Assembly (NCBI RefSeq): GCF_041058985.1
Contig: NZ_JBEHZE010000002.1
Coordinates: forward strand, 1-64,000
Source: Hyphococcus lacteus
Lineage (GTDB): Bacteria > Pseudomonadota > Alphaproteobacteria > Caulobacterales > Parvularculaceae
DNA length: 64,000 bases
Direction of reading: 5' to 3'
Made by a program: the position numbers and the translations under genes. This document shows, in pieces, positions 10,412 to 19,463 of the stretch; positions within the stretch are counted from its first letter, which is position 1; every line of letters begins with the position of its first letter. Below the pieces are notes generated by a model. The model did no database searches. It saw nothing but the letters and a program-made list of their open reading frames with translations, and had not been told where the DNA came from.

Positions 10412-11500
10412 TCAACCTTCATCAACAGTCCGTACAAGGCGCACCCTCTTTGCGCTTACACGTTCCGCCTGAAGGTCAGCCATAATTTCTAAAGCCTCGA
10501 ACATTTCATCGACATCCCCTATTTTAAAATAGCCCGTCACAGGAAGGTCGCGGAGCGTTTGTTCATCAATTTCTATAGCAATGTCAGTGTATCGACTGAC
10601 GTCAGCGACGACATCAGACAACGGGTCGCCAGAAAATGCCAAAACGCCTTGCCGCCAAGACAATTTGCGCGCCAGCGTTTCTGGTTCCACAAGGTCAACG
10701 CTCTCAATATCATCTTTGATCACGGCGCTCTGCCCGGCGCTGACCGCTGTCGCAGCTTGCATCATTGCCCCCCCCACCTCTTGCGGTGCTGCTGTTTGCA
10801 CAGGATACGAACTCTCCGGCATCAAAACAACGCGGCCTTCAGAAACCAGTACATCAACTTTGCTGTCAAAGTCGTTCAACCGTACGGTGAAAGCGGTGCC
10901 GACAGCGACAACGCGCCCATTCGGAACCCGTACTGAAAAAGGACGTTCTTTGTCTGGTGCCACTTTAAAATACGCCTCGCCTCGCGACAACCAAATATCG
11001 CGGGCACCTTTTCCATAAGCGTACTCTAAGCGGCTATTGGTATTCAGCTCGATAACAGAACCGTCCGGCAAGGCGACGGTCTGCTGCTCCCCTATAGCCG
11101 TTACAAATGAATAATGCTGAGGACCTGAAAGTTGGCTCTTAATCGTGACCGAAATGCCGATAGCACCAAAAATGGCTACAGACGCAGCCATGCCCGTTAA
11201 GACGGAACGCCGCCCAAACCATCCAAAGCGCGCTTGCGCAGCGTCTTTAGCCAGCAATTCAATATTTTCGTCTGAGACCGCATAATCGGCTAAAACCTTA
11301 GCTTCGTCGAAAGCGCCCCATAACAAAACAAGCCGTTCAAACGCTTCGCGATGTCGGGCACTAGCGCCGCGCCACGCCAAAAACGCCACTCGATCTGCTG
11401 CTGAAACGTTGCTCTCCTCCAACCGGACAAGCCAATCTGCAGCCTCAGCATCGATGCTCTTTTGGTCTGGCATCGTTGAAAGTGTTTCCGACTTACGCAT
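10412..11500 (-). CDS. FecR-family anti-sigma/sigma regulator
   Basis: A 362-residue inner-membrane protein. An N-terminal DUF4880-type helical domain (EAADWLVRLEES) that should bind the sigma factor is followed by one membrane span around residues 100-120 and a periplasmic FecR domain (GEQQTVALPDGSVIELN). The C-terminal region from about residue 290 has the DUF4974/STN-like fold that contacts the receptor. The ATG at 11500 directly follows an in-frame GTG, and either could start. The gene begins 20 nt after the sigma gene stop, so the two form an operon; the receptor starts 275 nt further on and probably has a sigma-dependent promoter of its own. Confidence 0.9.
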   Translation of the reverse strand: MRKSETLSTMPDQKSIDAEAADWLVRLEESNVSAADRVAFLAWRGASARHREAFERLVLLWGAFDEAKVLADYAVSDENIELLAKDAAQARFGWFGRRSVLTGMAASVAIFGAIGISVTIKSQLSGPQHYSFVTAIGEQQTVALPDGSVIELNTNSRLEYAYGKGARDIWLSRGEAYFKVAPDKERPFSVRVPNGRVVAVGTAFTVRLNDFDSKVDVLVSEGRVVLMPESSYPVQTAAPQEVGGAMMQAATAVSAGQSAVIKDDIESVDLVEPETLARKLSWRQGVLAFSGDPLSDVVADVSRYTDIAIEIDEQTLRDLPVTGYFKIGDVDEMFEALEIMADLQAERVSAKRVRLVRTVDEG

Positions 11501-11520
11501 CACTCACTATCGCTTTCGCC

Positions 11521-12174
11521 TCACTCGCTATCACTGATGTCCTTTACACCGCCGACCATTGCATACACCGCGGCGTCGCTGCGTGAACCGCCCCCCCTCA
11601 CTGCAGGAAATGCACCAAACTCGGTAGGCTCATAGCCCTGTTTACGCAGATGAGTTTCACACATCAACAGGGCCTCAGCCACATACTTTTTCGCCGTGCT
11701 TACTGACACATCAAGTCTCGCCGCAATCTGCGCGAGCTTCAAATCCTCTATTTTTCGCATCCAAAAAGCCCTGCGGTGCCTCGGCGGCAAACTGGCTATA
11801 GCTTGCGACAGGGCCGTTAGTTTTCTCCGAGTATCGAGCTGGGTTTCCGCTGAGATCCCTGCTTCATCCATATAGACGTCTGAGCCACCGGAATCTTCGA
11901 TAGAATCTGTGGTAGTGCGCACTTTTCTTTTCAGCTCACTGAAAGCAAGGTTTCTTGCCGACCGGAGAAGAAACGCCTTGGGATCGTGAATATCAGTCCT
12001 CATCTCCGCTGCAAAACATTTCATAAAGACCTCTTGGCTGAGGTCTTCAACATCCTCCAGCCGGCGAAAATACCGAGCAAAAATGCGCTTGATAGCGGTT
12101 TCGTTTCTCAAAAAGGTATCAAAAATCTTAGACATATGCCGATCACCAAACTGAAAACGCAGTTCCAACGGCAT
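11521..12174 (-). CDS. FecI-type ECF RNA polymerase sigma factor
   Basis: A protein of 217 residues (204 if the ATG at 12135, MSKIFDTFLRNE, is used). Region 2 is recognisable in RRLEDVEDLSQEVFMKCF and region 4 in LPPRHRRAFWMRKIEDL followed by a helix-turn-helix. Neither start has a convincing ribosome site; the later one gives the usual length for this family. Together with the downstream FecR and TonB receptor it makes a classic cell-surface signalling set: ligand on the receptor, signal through STN and FecR, sigma released to transcribe the receptor gene. A 35-residue tail after region 4 is longer than in most FecI proteins. Confidence 0.88.
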   Translation of the reverse strand: MPLELRFQFGDRHMSKIFDTFLRNETAIKRIFARYFRRLEDVEDLSQEVFMKCFAAEMRTDIHDPKAFLLRSARNLAFSELKRKVRTTTDSIEDSGGSDVYMDEAGISAETQLDTRRKLTALSQAIASLPPRHRRAFWMRKIEDLKLAQIAARLDVSVSTAKKYVAEALLMCETHLRKQGYEPTEFGAFPAVRGGGSRSDAAVYAMVGGVKDISDSE

Positions 12175-12495
12175 ATTAGGAAGTATATCCCTCCCTTATC
12201 CAGACGCCGATCGGCTTTTACAAATTATTTTTAAAAACCTCGACCATTCCAATCCGTCAGAAGTCTTACTGCACGTAGGTGTATCAACGGTGCAGAAATA
12301 CAAGCTTGATACTTAACCGTCTTACTTTGAGGCAAATTACTCCAATTTCATGCAGGAATACATCAAAGGCGCAATCTGAATTCTTGCTAGCTCGTTTCTG
12401 CGGCACGAGAAAAGAATCAAAAAGCCGCAACGATCCTCCGTATGCATTGCGACTAAACAGAAATTTCAGCATACCTGCCCCCTGAAAGCTCAATT
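12175..12495. other. Intergenic stretch without recognised genes
   Basis: The 321 nt between the sigma-factor gene and the FMN-reductase pseudogene hold only short open frames of atypical composition. I see no RNA gene, repeat or clear promoter. It should contain the sigma-gene promoter on the minus strand, but no box stands out. Confidence 0.4.
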
Positions 12496-13110
12496 ATGAA
12501 CGTGATTATTTTTCTTGGCTCAACGCGGAACAGTACGCCGCCACGTCCCGCGCGCATAGGTAAGCGCGCGGCGATCGCATGCGCTACCCAGTTGACCCAG
12601 CCTGGCACAGCGATGGAAATTATTAATCCGTTAGATTTTGATCTTTCAGCAGTTTTCAAACCGCACTTTGCTTCTACCTCTGGGCGGGCACCTGAAAACT
12701 TGAACGTCTAGCAAAAGACATAGAAGATGCGGACTGCTTTGTAATGATAAGCCCAGAATACAATCACCCCATGAGCCCAGCTTTAGTAAATATACTTAAT
12801 CATTTCGACAGTTCACATTTTTCCTACAATCCGAGCGCCATTGTAACAAATTCGACCGGTCAATAGGGCGGCACAAGAGCTGTTGGTTAATATGCGCACG
12901 TTCTTAAGCGAACTGGGATGCCTTCCTGTTTCCGTTATGATCCAAGTGCCGCACGCTCAAGATGTATTTGACGAAGACGACCGGTTTGCACCCGACGTGG
13001 ATAAGGAAAGGTGGCGAGGCTATCTCGGGCGAACCTTTCAACAACTCCGCTGGTGGAGTGAGGCAGCGATAAGCCAGCGCGAACTAAGTGAACCGACAGA
13101 ACCATTTGAC
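12496..13110 (+). pseudogene. NADPH-dependent FMN reductase-like gene broken by frameshifts and a stop
   Basis: Read across frames, the sequence gives a flavodoxin-like FMN reductase: MNVIIFLGSTRNSTPPRPA at the start, a frameshift at about 12710 (after NLNV, continuing LAKDIEDADCFVMISPEYNH in another frame), an in-frame TAG at about 12864 right after the conserved STGQ, and a second frameshift near 12887 before VNMRTFLSELGC. The order of family motifs (GSTR, SPEYNHP, STGQ, NMRTFL) is intact, so this was a complete gene that has decayed. Three separate lesions rule out a single sequencing error. From about 13110 to 13442 the sequence shows no further family similarity and no recognised gene. 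Confidence 0.8.
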
Positions 13111-13442
13111 AAGGACCCGTCGCAAAAAAAGCTCCATAGTCATTCGTCCCAAACTAGGATTCTTATTGCGTACAAATACTTATTTAGACTTTTCACGCTG
13201 ATCAGTTTACACATTAGGAAAAACAATCCCGCATCTAAAAAAGCATTGATTGTTAAGTCCGTATACAACCACCGTAGTGCGTTCGAAAATGTTGCCGGCG
13301 ATTTCATAAATATAGACGGCCCAGGCGCATTAGACCTTTCTCTCAAATCTCTCATTTACAAGAATATGAAAGGCCCTAAATGGGCACTGACTACAAGCCC
13401 AATTTCTAATCAATAGACACCGCCAGTAACCGGAGAAATATA

Positions 13443-14732
13443 ATGCGGCACCCACTTTCAATACCAGAGGTAATGTTAAACGGTTGTTATAAAGGAATCC
13501 CTGGACATACGCCGCCCTTCCCTCTGGACAAAATTTCCGACCGCAACTGGAACATTCTCAAAGGTGACATGACCTTTCCTTGCGCGGTGTTGCGAAGCTC
13601 TGCACTAGAACGAAACCAAATGTGGATGAAGCGCTTCCTTGAGCAAGAGGATGCTGTTTTATGTCCCCATGGAAAGACCACTATGAGTCCGGAACTTTTC
13701 TCTCTCCAACTGAAAGGCGGCGCTTGGGGACTGACCGCAGCCACTATTCAGCAAATACAAACATACAGGGCATTTGACGTTCAAAGAATACTCCATGCAA
13801 ACCAATTAGTTGGCATGGCCGAGATTGATTATGTTTGCAAAGAGCTCAATGAGAATCCTAGCTTCGATTTTTACACGCTTGTAGACTCACCCGCGCTCGT
13901 AAGAATTTTATCCGATCGAGCCGAAATAAATCAAACCAATTTACAGGTCCTAATCGAAGTTGGGCAAGCTGGTGCGAGAACCGGTGTGCGAAGTATAGAT
14001 CAGGCAAAAGCCGTATGCGATGCTATAGCTGAATCTCCACGCATAAAGTTGCGCGGCATCGAAACTTACGAAGGCATCATACAGGGCCCAAACGATGAAG
14101 AAATCGAAACTGCCATCGAAGCTTTGTACTCAACACTCAGTCAAGTAGCGATAATGGCTGAATCCCGCGGGTTTTTTAATCAAGGCCCCGTGATATTAAG
14201 CGGCGGTGGCTCGGCTTATTACGACATGGCCGCCCGTGGAGTCGCCGCAGTCCCATTACAAACAGAACGGCTACATGTTATTCGCAGCGGTTGTTATTTA
14301 ACTCACGATGCGAAGTGGTTGGATGACTATTTTCAAAGGATGCAAATTCGAACTGAGGTTGTTGGAGAACCCCTTAATCCTCCGCAAGAAGCGATTGAAC
14401 TTTGGGCCAATATTCATTCAATTCCAGAGTCCGGGCGCTGCTTCGCTACCCTTGGAAAGCGAGATGCATCCCACGATATACACTTACCCGCACTCAAAAA
14501 ATGGTTCCGACCTGGTGAACATTCGCAACCAACTAAACTAGACGGTCACAAAATTGTCGCGCTGAATGATCAGCATGCGTATATTGATATGCCAGCGAAT
14601 TCACCACTCGCAATCGGCGATATGGTGGCCATGGGCATTTCACACCCATGCACAACCTTTGATAAATGGCGTTTCATGCCCATCGTCGACGATGATTATT
14701 CAGTAATTGCAGGAATCAGCACCTGGTTCTGA
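13443..14732 (+). CDS. D-serine dehydratase-like / alanine-racemase-fold amino acid deaminase
   Basis: A 429-residue cytoplasmic PLP enzyme of the DSD1/D-threonine-aldolase group (fold-type III). PHGKTT near residue 77 carries the lysine that binds PLP, the barrel runs to about residue 290, and the C-terminal beta domain has the His in LNDQHAYID and the Cys in SHPCTTFD that bind zinc in D-serine dehydratases. GGAG lies seven bases before the ATG. Likely reaction is deamination or aldol cleavage of a D-amino acid. It is intact although its neighbours on both sides are decayed; the adjacent minus-strand gene tail may once have belonged to the same catabolic locus. Confidence 0.85.
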   Translation: MRHPLSIPEVMLNGCYKGIPGHTPPFPLDKISDRNWNILKGDMTFPCAVLRSSALERNQMWMKRFLEQEDAVLCPHGKTTMSPELFSLQLKGGAWGLTAATIQQIQTYRAFDVQRILHANQLVGMAEIDYVCKELNENPSFDFYTLVDSPALVRILSDRAEINQTNLQVLIEVGQAGARTGVRSIDQAKAVCDAIAESPRIKLRGIETYEGIIQGPNDEEIETAIEALYSTLSQVAIMAESRGFFNQGPVILSGGGSAYYDMAARGVAAVPLQTERLHVIRSGCYLTHDAKWLDDYFQRMQIRTEVVGEPLNPPQEAIELWANIHSIPESGRCFATLGKRDASHDIHLPALKKWFRPGEHSQPTKLDGHKIVALNDQHAYIDMPANSPLAIGDMVAMGISHPCTTFDKWRFMPIVDDDYSVIAGISTWF

Positions 14733-14739
14733 ATGAAGA

Positions 14740-14853
14740 TCAGAACCCGACAGCATCACCGCCCTTGAGCTCCAACATTTCGCGCGTTTCTTCTGGTGTT
14801 GCAATATCCATGGAAAGTTCAGTCGAACCTATTCCTAATCGAATTGTCCAGCA
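14740..14853 (-). pseudogene. 3' remnant of a metabolic gene, resembling the tail of a BKACE (beta-keto acid cleavage) enzyme
   Basis: A minus-strand frame of 37 codons ends at 14740 with IATPEETREMLELKGGD and then AVGF. This matches from memory the conserved C-terminus of 3-keto-5-aminohexanoate cleavage (BKACE) proteins (ATPxEARxML-LKG). A stop codon and unrelated sequence follow upstream, 30 nt before the IS3 end, and the rest of the gene is not found beyond the IS. The assignment rests on about 25 residues and is tentative. Confidence 0.4.
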
Positions 14854-14967
14854 CTATGGGGGTCCGTGTCTAATATGGGTATGTGTATCCCGTCAGGGCG
14901 TTTGAGACAGTTTAGGTTGTTTTGCTAAGGGATAGTTTTTGGCTCATCGTAGTCCTTGAAGGGATTG

Positions 14968-15339
14968 ATGATGAGAACGAGAACAGGGCCGAATGGATCG
15001 GCTGACAAGCATGTAAAAGAGATCAAGCGTAAGACACGGCGGAAGTTTTCGGCCGAGGAGAAGATCCGGATTGTTCTGGATGGCCTGCGCGGGAAAATTC
15101 GATCTCCGAGCTGTGCCGGCGCGAGGGCATCGCAGAGAGCCTGTATTATAACTGGTCGAAGGATCCTGGAGGCGGGCAAGAAGCGCCTGTCCGGTGACAC
15201 AGCACGCCAGGCGACATCGGGCGAGGTGACCAGTCTGAAGCGTGAGACCCGCGACTTGAAAGAAGCGCTGGCAGAGACGCTGCTTGAGAACCGCTTGCTC
15301 AAAAAAAGCATGCTCGCGGATGGGGACGACCTAGAATGA
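14968..15339 (+). CDS. IS3-family transposase OrfA, central part read in a shifted frame
   Basis: The product is 123 residues from ATG 14968 (AAGGGA four bases upstream). The N-terminal KRKTRRKFSAEEKIRIVL and the C-terminal coiled coil (LKEALAETLLENRLLKK) are normal for OrfA. Between residues about 42 and 65 the protein reads KIRSPSCAGAR and so on, while another frame of the same DNA gives ENSISELCRREGIAESLYY, the expected second part of the helix-turn-helix. Indels near 15091-15097 (minus 1) and 15160-15168 (minus 2) therefore cancel, leaving the frame open but scrambling the DNA-recognition helix. The stop overlaps the OrfB start by ATGA. Confidence 0.8.
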   Translation: MMRTRTGPNGSADKHVKEIKRKTRRKFSAEEKIRIVLDGLRGKIRSPSCAGARASQRACIITGRRILEAGKKRLSGDTARQATSGEVTSLKRETRDLKEALAETLLENRLLKKSMLADGDDLE

Positions 15340-16316
15340 GGTATCCCGCATCTGAAAAGCTGGAGATCATCCGGCTGGTCGAAGGCTCGCATCTACCGGT
15401 GAAGCGCACGTTGGACATGCTCGGTGTGTCCCGGCCAACCTTCTATCGCTGGTATGATCTGTACCGCCGGTTCGGCGAGACGGGTCTGGAAGATCGAAGG
15501 TCGCATCCGGGGCGCGTGTGGAACCGTATCCCGGACCACGTCCGTAAAGCCATGCTGGAGATGGCCCTGGCGCGACCAAAGCTTAGCCCCAGAGAACTGG
15601 CGGTGACGTTCACCGATGAGCGTCGTTATTTTGTCTCAGAGGCCAGTGTTTACAGGTTGCTACGCTCGCACGACCTGATTACCAGCCCTGCCTTCATCGT
15701 GATGAAGGCAGCGAACGAGTTTAGGGACAAGACGACGGCACCGAACCAACTCTGGCAGACAGACTTCACTTATTTCAAAGTCATCGGGTGGGGCTGGTGC
15801 TATCTCTCCACCATCCTGGATGACTTCTCGCGATACATCATCGCCTGGAAGCTCTGTACGGGCATGGCCGCATCAGATGTCGAGGACACGTTGAACCTGG
15901 CTCTGGAGGAAACAGGCCTGGACCGAGCCAATGTCGTGCATCGTCCGCGCCTGCTGTCTGACAATGGCCCGTGCTACATCTCTGGGCAGCTCGCCGACTA
16001 TCTCGAAGACAAGGGCATGCCGCACACGCGCGGCGCGCCTTATCACCCTCAGACGCAAGGCAAGATCGAGCGCTGGCATCAGACACTCAAGAACCGCATC
16101 CTGGTAGAGAACTACTTCTTGCCGGGTGATCTTGAAAATCAGGTCGCGGCGTTCGTCGGTCACTACAACCATCAGCGCTATCACGAGAGCTCGAAAAATC
16201 TCACGCCCGCTGACGTTTACACCGGACGCGGACAGACCATCTTGCTCGCACGAGCGAAAACCAAAAGGAGGACGATGAAACAACGGCGCTTGCAGCACGC
16301 ACAATCGGCTGCTTAA
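15336..16316 (+). CDS. IS3-family transposase OrfB (DDE integrase)
   Basis: A 326-residue protein with an N-terminal helix-turn-helix (KRTLDMLGVSRPTFYRWYD), an HTH_21-type segment and an rve integrase core. The catalytic residues are visible: Asp in WQTDFTYF, Asp in LLSDNGPCY, Glu in GKIERWHQ. The length is normal for an OrfB and the frame is undamaged. It starts inside the OrfA stop (ATGA) rather than on a slippery site, so it may be made by coupling. Tail NLTPADVYTGR fits the family. Confidence 0.9.
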   Translation: MRYPASEKLEIIRLVEGSHLPVKRTLDMLGVSRPTFYRWYDLYRRFGETGLEDRRSHPGRVWNRIPDHVRKAMLEMALARPKLSPRELAVTFTDERRYFVSEASVYRLLRSHDLITSPAFIVMKAANEFRDKTTAPNQLWQTDFTYFKVIGWGWCYLSTILDDFSRYIIAWKLCTGMAASDVEDTLNLALEETGLDRANVVHRPRLLSDNGPCYISGQLADYLEDKGMPHTRGAPYHPQTQGKIERWHQTLKNRILVENYFLPGDLENQVAAFVGHYNHQRYHESSKNLTPADVYTGRGQTILLARAKTKRRTMKQRRLQHAQSAA

Positions 16317-16636
16317 CTGAAACCAAGATGAGCCAAGCCTCCTGAATGTCAGGCTGCTATCTGTCTCAAATTATCTGATGACGGACAATCTAATATTTTC
16401 TAGTGCATCACGAAGCCGAACCGCGCGACCATTAAACTAGAACTCCCCTTCCACAAACTAGGTAAAGCGCATTACATTTACCCCATTTTCTCTTTCGGTA
16501 GAAAGTCTGCATTTAATTTATTCGTTGAGAATACTAACTTGGATCGGATCATCTTATGGTCTTCGGATTTAATGCTTGCTTGGGGTTAGGGTTTGGCGGC
16601 GCTTTTACCGTAATGCCAATGATCCCTAAACGACAA

Positions 16637-16723
16637 TCAGGCTTCGAATGCTCGTGCACTATACCCATGAGATGCATACGGACGATTGATGTTATAGAGA
16701 TTTCGCCATTGCTCGATCAGGGT
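16637..16723 (-). pseudogene. C-terminal remnant of an integrase-type transposase
   Basis: The minus strand reads TLIEQWRNLYNINRPYAS followed by HGYSARAFEA and a stop. This is the well-known end of rve-type transposases (EQWRxxYNTxRPHSALGYRPPAPEA) with several substitutions, and the frame is closed immediately upstream. It is a relict independent of the IS3 copy at 14.9-16.4 kb. Elsewhere in the 660-nt gap from 16388 to 17048 I see no gene, no RNA and no FNR/FixK-type box before ccoN. Confidence 0.65.
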
Positions 16724-17048
16724 TTACACTTCCAACGGTCTCTAACCGCTTGTGTTAGCTAAAATCATCAATTCTAGATTGCATTCGCCTACGCGGACCG
16801 TTCCCAAACGCGCCTACTTATACCCCAAACGACCTACCACGATTCAATCGGTCAGCGCCATGCTGAGCAGAACCACGCCTTGATAATGAGATGCAATATA
16901 CCCTTGATGGAATTCGAATCCTCACCTGCGACACAATTTGTCATAGAAATATTCTCGAAACCGATGCAACAATACATATTGGGCGCTACTGCTGGTGGAA
17001 TTACCAGAACTCAATTGTCAATTTTCCGATGTAGAACGGTGGGACCTC

Positions 17049-18698
17049 ATGACTTCCCGACTCACGAAAGCTGAACGCGAAACGGCACTATTTCTGGCGA
17101 TCTTCCTCGCTGTCGCAGGGACCGTCTTGGCGCTGATCGGTCGCAACGATCTGCTTGGCGTACACGGCGTATTGCTGGCCGTCTCCGGATACGCGTTGAC
17201 CTTCTTTTTAATGAAAGACCAATCCAATTCGGAACCTATTCGCGAAGGAAAGTATTATGACGACCCAACCAAAACCGGTATCGCCCTTGCGCTAGCTTGG
17301 GCAATTGTCGGCATGTTCGTCGGCGATTGGGTTGCTTGGTTACTCGTGTTTCCCGACGCGACCTTCGATGCAAGCTGGGCGAGCTTCGGTCGGTTACGAC
17401 CCGTCCATACCTCAGGGGTCATTTTTGGCTTCGGCGGCAACGCATTAATTGCCACTTCATTTCACGTTGTTCAACGTACGTGCCGTACACGGCTCTCTGA
17501 CCACGTGAGCCCCTGGGTTGTGGTTGTCGGCTTTAATCTCTTTTGTTTAATGGCCGCCAGTGGCTACTTAATGGGTATTACGAACTCCAAAGAATATGCC
17601 GAACCCGAATGGTATGCCGACATATTTCTAACCATCATCTGGGTCGTATATTTCGTGTTATATTTACGCACTCTCGCCCGACGCAAAGAGCCACATATAT
17701 ATGTTGCAAACTGGTATTACATGTCATTCATCGTCGTCGTTGCGATGCTGCATATCCTTAACAACCTAGCGGTTCCTGTCTCACTCGGGCACGCAAAAAG
17801 CTATTCGCTATTTTCCGGCGTACAAGATGCAATGATACAATGGTGGTACGGGCACAATGCTGTCGCTTTCTTTCTGACCACCGGCTTCCTCGGTATGCTG
17901 TACTACTACCTGCCCAAACGTGCCGGGCGGCCTATTTTTTCCTACCGCCTATCAATCATCAGTTTTTGGGGCATCGTCTTTCTGTATATGTGGGCCGGTT
18001 CGCACCATTTGCATTACACTGCTCTGCCCCATTGGGTTCAAACGCTCGGCATGACGTTTTCGATTATGTTACTTGTGCCGTCATGGGCATCGGCAGGAAA
18101 CGCGCTGCTGACATTAAACGGCGCATGGGGAAAGGTTCGCGATGACGCGACACTGCGTTTCATGATGGTAGCCGCGGTATTTTATGGCCTTTCCACGTTT
18201 GAGGGGTCGTTCATGGCTATCCGACCAGTCAATTCTCTTTCTCATTATACTGACTGGACCATTGGCCATGTTCACTCTGGCGCACTTGGCTGGGTTGCAA
18301 TGATCACCTTCGGATCAATTTACACACTCACTCCTTGGTTGTGGCGTAAAGAACGGATGTACTCCAACAAGCTCATTGAGGCTCATTTCTGGCTCGCGCT
18401 CATCGGTACAATGATCTACGTCTTTGCGATGTGGAATTCAGGCGTCATCCAAGGACTGATGTGGCGTACCTACAGCGAAGACGGTACGCTGGCATACTCT
18501 TTCATCGAGTCCGTTGCGGCGATGAAACCATACTACGCCGCTCGAGCAATTGGTGGGCTGTTCTTCCTGCTCGGCACTATCATTTGTGCATACAACGTTT
18601 GGAAGACCACAAAATTGCCAACGATAGCACACCAATCGCCAGACAAGCCACCGTTACCCGTCCGTGGCGGCCCGCAATCCATGCAACCGGCAGAATAG
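17049..18698 (+). CDS. ccoN: cbb3-type cytochrome c oxidase subunit I
   Basis: A 549-residue polytopic inner-membrane protein, the catalytic haem b / haem b3-CuB subunit of the high-affinity terminal oxidase. RPVHTSGVIFGFGGNAL, WWYGHNAVAFFLTTGF, GSHHLHYTALP and HVHSGALGW contain the conserved histidines for the haems and copper. The ATG at 17049 follows GGTGGGACCTC; an in-frame start 18 codons earlier lacks this support. First gene of the cco operon, twelve bases before ccoO. The enzyme reduces oxygen at low concentration and pumps protons. Confidence 0.96.
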   Translation: MTSRLTKAERETALFLAIFLAVAGTVLALIGRNDLLGVHGVLLAVSGYALTFFLMKDQSNSEPIREGKYYDDPTKTGIALALAWAIVGMFVGDWVAWLLVFPDATFDASWASFGRLRPVHTSGVIFGFGGNALIATSFHVVQRTCRTRLSDHVSPWVVVVGFNLFCLMAASGYLMGITNSKEYAEPEWYADIFLTIIWVVYFVLYLRTLARRKEPHIYVANWYYMSFIVVVAMLHILNNLAVPVSLGHAKSYSLFSGVQDAMIQWWYGHNAVAFFLTTGFLGMLYYYLPKRAGRPIFSYRLSIISFWGIVFLYMWAGSHHLHYTALPHWVQTLGMTFSIMLLVPSWASAGNALLTLNGAWGKVRDDATLRFMMVAAVFYGLSTFEGSFMAIRPVNSLSHYTDWTIGHVHSGALGWVAMITFGSIYTLTPWLWRKERMYSNKLIEAHFWLALIGTMIYVFAMWNSGVIQGLMWRTYSEDGTLAYSFIESVAAMKPYYAARAIGGLFFLLGTIICAYNVWKTTKLPTIAHQSPDKPPLPVRGGPQSMQPAE

Positions 18699-18710
18699 GA
18701 ACACGCTATC

Positions 18711-19463
18711 ATGCTAGGAAAACATGCAAAACTTGAACGTACAGCAATCGGCTTCGCAATCGCTATCATGGTTGTCGCATCGATCGGCGGTTTTATCGAG
18801 ATCGCACCACTCTTCACAATCGATGAAACTGTCGAAGATGCGCCGGACATGCGGGTTTACACCCCGCTCGAACTCGCCGGTCGTAATATTTACGTTCGTG
18901 AAGGCTGCTACGCATGTCATTCACAGATGATCCGGACGCTTCAGGATGAAGTTGAACGCTACGGGCCTTACTCACTTGCAGTTGAATCAAAATATGATCA
19001 CCCGATGTTGTGGGGGTCAAAGCGCACTGGCCCTGACCTCGCAAGGATCGGCGGAAAATACTCAGACAAGTGGCACGTTGATCACCTAATGGATCCACGC
19101 GCTGTTTCACCATTATCTGTTATGCCTGCTTATCGTTGGCTCGCCCGAAATGAGCTCGTTATAGACGATCTACCATTGCACTTGCGCGCGCTGCGCAAAG
19201 TTGGCGTGCCGTATACCGATGAAATGATTGAAAATGCCGATCAGGATGCATATGGCCAAGCCAACCCGAACTCAGACGCTGTCGACGCATTTTTTGCCCG
19301 CTATGGTAACGATTCTAACAGCCGTTTCTTTGATGGCGATCAACGAAGACTTACTGAAATGGATGCCTTGGTCGCGTATCTACAAATACTAGGTCGGCTA
19401 ACAGATGCTGCTGATCAAGGCTTGAGAGAACAACCTGTAACGGCGGAAGGAACCAACCTGTGA
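18711..19463 (+). CDS. ccoO: cbb3-type cytochrome c oxidase subunit II (monohaem)
   Basis: A 250-residue membrane-anchored c-type cytochrome. One N-terminal membrane span (residues about 12-35) is followed by REGCYACHSQMIR, the single CxxCH haem site near residue 67-71. MPAYRWL near residue 140 supplies the likely methionine ligand. It passes electrons from CcoP to CcoN. Its stop overlaps the GTG start of ccoQ by four bases. Confidence 0.95.
   Translation: MLGKHAKLERTAIGFAIAIMVVASIGGFIEIAPLFTIDETVEDAPDMRVYTPLELAGRNIYVREGCYACHSQMIRTLQDEVERYGPYSLAVESKYDHPMLWGSKRTGPDLARIGGKYSDKWHVDHLMDPRAVSPLSVMPAYRWLARNELVIDDLPLHLRALRKVGVPYTDEMIENADQDAYGQANPNSDAVDAFFARYGNDSNSRFFDGDQRRLTEMDALVAYLQILGRLTDAADQGLREQPVTAEGTNL

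Larger units (their letters stand above)
14884..16387 (+). mobile_element. IS3-family insertion sequence
   Basis: Two overlapping transposase frames lie between imperfect inverted ends. The left end reads TGT, 14 variable bases, TTTGAGACAG (14884-14910). The right end, reverse complemented from 16387, has TGT, 14 bases and the same TTTGAGACAG. Ends of TGT...ACA fit the IS3 group. A target duplication could not be fixed: an 8-mer TCTAATAT occurs just outside both ends (14869-14876 and 16389-16396) but not flush with them. OrfA carries compensating indels, so the copy may be inactive. Confidence 0.85.

Noticed and set aside
16388..17048. FNR/FixK box upstream of ccoN
   Set aside because: A TTGAT occurs at about 16,880 but the second half ATCAA does not follow at the right spacing. 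No acceptable TTGAT-N4-ATCAA was found.
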